Positions 13,848-15,783 of a DNA stretch of 15,783 nucleotides are shown here, one piece after another (positions within the stretch are counted from its first letter, which is position 1; every line of letters starts with the position of its first letter). Below the pieces are notes generated by a model. It was not told the DNA's origin and searched no databases. It saw only the letters and a list, made by a program, of their open reading frames with translations. A program made the position numbers and the translations under genes. Origin of the DNA: Anaerolineae bacterium (GTDB lineage Bacteria; Chloroflexota; Anaerolineae; Aggregatilineales; Phototrophicaceae); NCBI GenBank assembly GCA_019912905.1, contig JAIOHO010000237.1, positions 1 through 15,783 on the forward strand, written 5' to 3'.

Positions 13848-13864
13848 TCTCATAGTCTGCCCCC

Positions 13865-14809
13865 TTATATGTTGGTTCCGTATACGATCTCCGAATAGCC
13901 ATCCGGCTCGGCTTCTGGGCCAAGAATCTTGGCCGTGTCTTCCGGCACGATCAGCACCAGAGTCCGGTAGCCTTCGCGGTGGCTCCAGTCGCGAATCGCG
14001 GTGAGCAGCTGGCTCGTCAGCGGGCGCGGTGACCAGCAGGCGATGTCGGCACTGCGTTCGACATATAACTGCTGCTGGCAGCACACGAACGAATCCTGCC
14101 CGGCGGCGTTCAGCTTCAGGCGGTGGGTGCGCCGCTGGCGAATTTCCGGCAGCGAATCCCAGGTGCGCGGCCAGAGCGTTTCCCACTGCTGGCGGGCGCT
14201 CCCCCGGCGGCCAATTGGCATGTGCCAGCCTTTGATCTGCACCGGGTCGGGGTCAAGGTGTTCGACGGTGCGGTAGAAGCCCTGGCCGGTTTTGGCGGGC
14301 AGCGAAAAGCGCTGCATGATCGTCACCGACTGCAAACCCTGCGCCTGATAAAACTGTTGGGCTTCTGGCAGAGCTGAGCTGACCAGCAGCCGTTCGCATT
14401 TGCGCTGGGCGGCCTGTTCCCGTGCCGCGTCCAGCAGGGCGATTTCCAGGCCCTGGTTGACCAGACGCGGATGCAGGGTCGGGTGCGTCAGGCTCAGACT
14501 CGCGCCAAAGGGGGCCGGTTCCACGCCCTCATACAGCTCAGTGTAAGCGGCAATGTGACCCTCCACCTCGGCCACCAGCGGTACCCCCGCGCCGCGCAGC
14601 AGGTGGCTGAGATGAATCGCGCCGGTTTCGACGCTCATCCACGCGCCGCCGTGCAGCCAGCGCTCGTATATCGTCAGTTCGGTATACGGCACATCCTCGA
14701 CCTGCCCCTGCGCATTCAGGCGCTGCCAGGCGCTGATATGGGCACGAAAGACGTGGCTGATAGACCGGGTATCGTCTAGGGTCGCCCGCCGAATGTGGGT
14801 CTCGACCAT
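13865..14809 (-). CDS. GNAT-family acetyltransferase-like protein, probably two-domain
   Basis: A 314-aa soluble protein. The N-terminus IRRATLDDTRSISHVF (6-21) is a typical GNAT start. LVAEVEGHIAAYTELY (78-93) fits strands 3-4. HPRLVNQGLEIALLDAAREQA (113-133, shown in part) sits at the acetyl-CoA pyrophosphate loop, but the usual Q/RxxGxG/A is imperfect. LLVSSALPEAQQFYQAQGLQ (141-160) matches the closing strand and helix. Residues about 190-314 lack the loop but end in a second GNAT-like pattern (LLTAIRDWSHREGYRTLVLIVPED), suggesting a degenerate tandem domain. Substrate unknown. The ribosome site is weak (GAGATAGAG about 12 bases upstream). Its promoter lies in the gap divergent from the M42 peptidase gene. 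Confidence 0.75.
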   Translation of the reverse strand: MVETHIRRATLDDTRSISHVFRAHISAWQRLNAQGQVEDVPYTELTIYERWLHGGAWMSVETGAIHLSHLLRGAGVPLVAEVEGHIAAYTELYEGVEPAPFGASLSLTHPTLHPRLVNQGLEIALLDAAREQAAQRKCERLLVSSALPEAQQFYQAQGLQSVTIMQRFSLPAKTGQGFYRTVEHLDPDPVQIKGWHMPIGRRGSARQQWETLWPRTWDSLPEIRQRRTHRLKLNAAGQDSFVCCQQQLYVERSADIACWSPRPLTSQLLTAIRDWSHREGYRTLVLIVPEDTAKILGPEAEPDGYSEIVYGTNI

Positions 14810-14849
14810 GTGCGCTATACTCTATCTCTACAGCAAAAACGATGCTCCG

Positions 14850-14858
14850 ATTGTACCA
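14850..14858 (-). promoter_or_regulatory. extended -10 promoter of the GNAT gene
   Basis: On the minus strand the sequence reads TGGTACAAT, an extended -10 placing the start near 14842, about 33 bases before the ATG. No clear -35. The same 11-mer (with TC in front) precedes malQ. Confidence 0.55.
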
Positions 14859-14909
14859 GACTGTGACCGTGATTGCTGGCATTTGGGGCGAGCGGATAAG
14901 GAGAGTGGC

Positions 14910-15783
14910 ATGGCGAATCTGACAATCCCTGTCGATGCGGCGGCGGACTTTCTCGTGGACCTGCTGAACAAACCCAGCCCGACCGGGTACACGGTCGAGG
15001 CGATCGACTATGCCGGCGAGTGTTTCACGGCGCTGGCTATGCCGGGAATGCGCGTGCAGCCCACCGAAAAAGGCGCACTGCTGGTGACTCTGCCCGGTCA
15101 GAAACAGGATGCGCCGCGCGGGGTCACCGGGCATGTCGATACGCTCGGCCTGATGGTGCGCGAGATTAAAAGCACGGGGCGGCTGAAAACGTCTCCGCTG
15201 GGTGGCATCATGTGGGGCGGCATCGAGATGGAGGGCGTCACCGTCCGCGCTTATGATGGACGCCGCTACCGGGGCACGGTCGTCCCGGTCAACCCCAGTG
15301 TGCACGTCAACCGCAATATCCGCACGCAGGAACGCAGCGACGAGACGATGGAAATTCGTCTGGACGCCCGGACCCGCAGCGCCGATGAAACGCGGGCGCT
15401 CGGCATCGAAGTGGGGGATTTTATCTTCCTCGACCCGCGCGTCGAAGTCAGTGATACCGGGTTTATTCGCGGGCGCTTCCTCGACGACAAGGCCGGGGTT
15501 GCCGCCATCTACGGCGCGGTGCGGGCGCTCAATGAGGCGGGATTCCAGCTTGCCCAGGACACGGCCATTCTGATCGCCAATTACGAGGAGGTCGGGCACG
15601 GCGGTGCGGCGGGCTGGCCCTATCCACTGGCGGAACTGCTGGCAATCGACATGGGCGCGATCGGCGAATCGCAGAATTCCGACGAGTTTTCGGTCAGTAT
15701 CTGCGTCAAGGATGGAGGCGGACCCTATCATTTCGATATGACCCACCGGCTGCGGCAGTTGGCCGAGGCGCACGACATCCCCT
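14910..15783 (+). CDS. M42-family metallopeptidase (aminopeptidase/glucanase-type), 3' end cut by window edge
   Basis: A frame of 291 codons plus one base runs off the right edge. The M42 metal and catalytic motifs are visible in order: H75 in TGHVDTLG, LDDKAG with the bridging D192, NYEEVGHGG with the catalytic base E226 and ligand E227, and AIDMGA with D247. The PDZ-like insertion typical of the family fits about 88-180, including GVTVRAYDGRRYRGTVVP. SICVKDGGGPYHF (263-275) continues the catalytic domain. The third metal-ligand region (a C-terminal His) is beyond the window. M42 enzymes are cytosolic, dodecameric, cobalt- or zinc-dependent aminopeptidases that trim short peptides. AAGGAG (14898-14903) is 6 bases before the ATG. 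It is divergent from the GNAT gene; a TATACT at 14816-14821 could be its -10, but lacks a convincing -35. Confidence 0.92.
   Translation, partial: MANLTIPVDAAADFLVDLLNKPSPTGYTVEAIDYAGECFTALAMPGMRVQPTEKGALLVTLPGQKQDAPRGVTGHVDTLGLMVREIKSTGRLKTSPLGGIMWGGIEMEGVTVRAYDGRRYRGTVVPVNPSVHVNRNIRTQERSDETMEIRLDARTRSADETRALGIEVGDFIFLDPRVEVSDTGFIRGRFLDDKAGVAAIYGAVRALNEAGFQLAQDTAILIANYEEVGHGGAAGWPYPLAELLAIDMGAIGESQNSDEFSVSICVKDGGGPYHFDMTHRLRQLAEAHDIP

Noticed and set aside
14538..15773. 411-residue minus-strand frame opposite the M42 gene and overlapping the GNAT gene
   Set aside because: Overlaps two clear genes and has no domain content; the M42 metal motifs settle the real strand.

Overview
The window is GC-rich bacterial DNA with short intergenic gaps, conventional AGGAG-type ribosome sites and sigma70-like promoters. 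The gene set suggests a menaquinone-using bacterium, most likely a member of Chloroflexota (Anaerolineae-like). It comprises a membrane Fe-S/CCG-domain oxidoreductase of the EMO/EtfD type, a band-7 protein with internal repeats, a Uma2-family protein, MalQ, and an M42 peptidase. The lineage is an inference from gene content, not from a marker comparison. No rRNA, tRNA, CRISPR array, insertion sequence or integrase was seen.

Layout. (1) 1-3702, minus strand: a low-GC GT-C glycosyltransferase that runs off the left edge, preceded by a large membrane-bound Fe-S oxidoreductase. (2) 3865-6075, plus strand: a DinB-fold protein closed by a strong terminator, then hisS with an elaborate leader. (3) 6119-7376, plus: a PadR regulator with a strong promoter and a perfect palindromic operator, followed by a SnoaL/NTF2-like protein. 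(4) 7457-9990, plus: a 616-residue SPFH/band-7 protein, a terminator, then a stand-alone Uma2-family gene with its own promoter. (5) 10018-12221, plus: malQ with a terminator, then a small four-helix membrane protein. (6) 12229-14858, minus: a GNAT-type acetyltransferase, a dienelactone-hydrolase-fold protein, and lipB; the last two overlap by one base. (7) 14910-end, plus: an M42 metallopeptidase cut by the right edge.

The most notable finding is the hisS leader (about 4552-4743). It has a near-consensus promoter, a 14-codon ORF reading MMFHPHHLNRIPNS, and an intrinsic terminator just upstream of the hisS ribosome site. Two alternative helices (1:2 and 2:3) compete with that terminator. The leader stop codon lies where a terminating ribosome would cover segment 2. 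This is the complete geometry of a classical leader-peptide transcription attenuator sensing charged histidyl-tRNA, placed on histidyl-tRNA synthetase itself.

Other points worth attention are: a dienelactone-hydrolase homologue whose nucleophile position is glycine; a four-fold internal beta-rich repeat in the band-7 protein; a 20-bp perfect palindrome over the padR -10 box; and an orphan EMO-type oxidoreductase without etfAB beside it.
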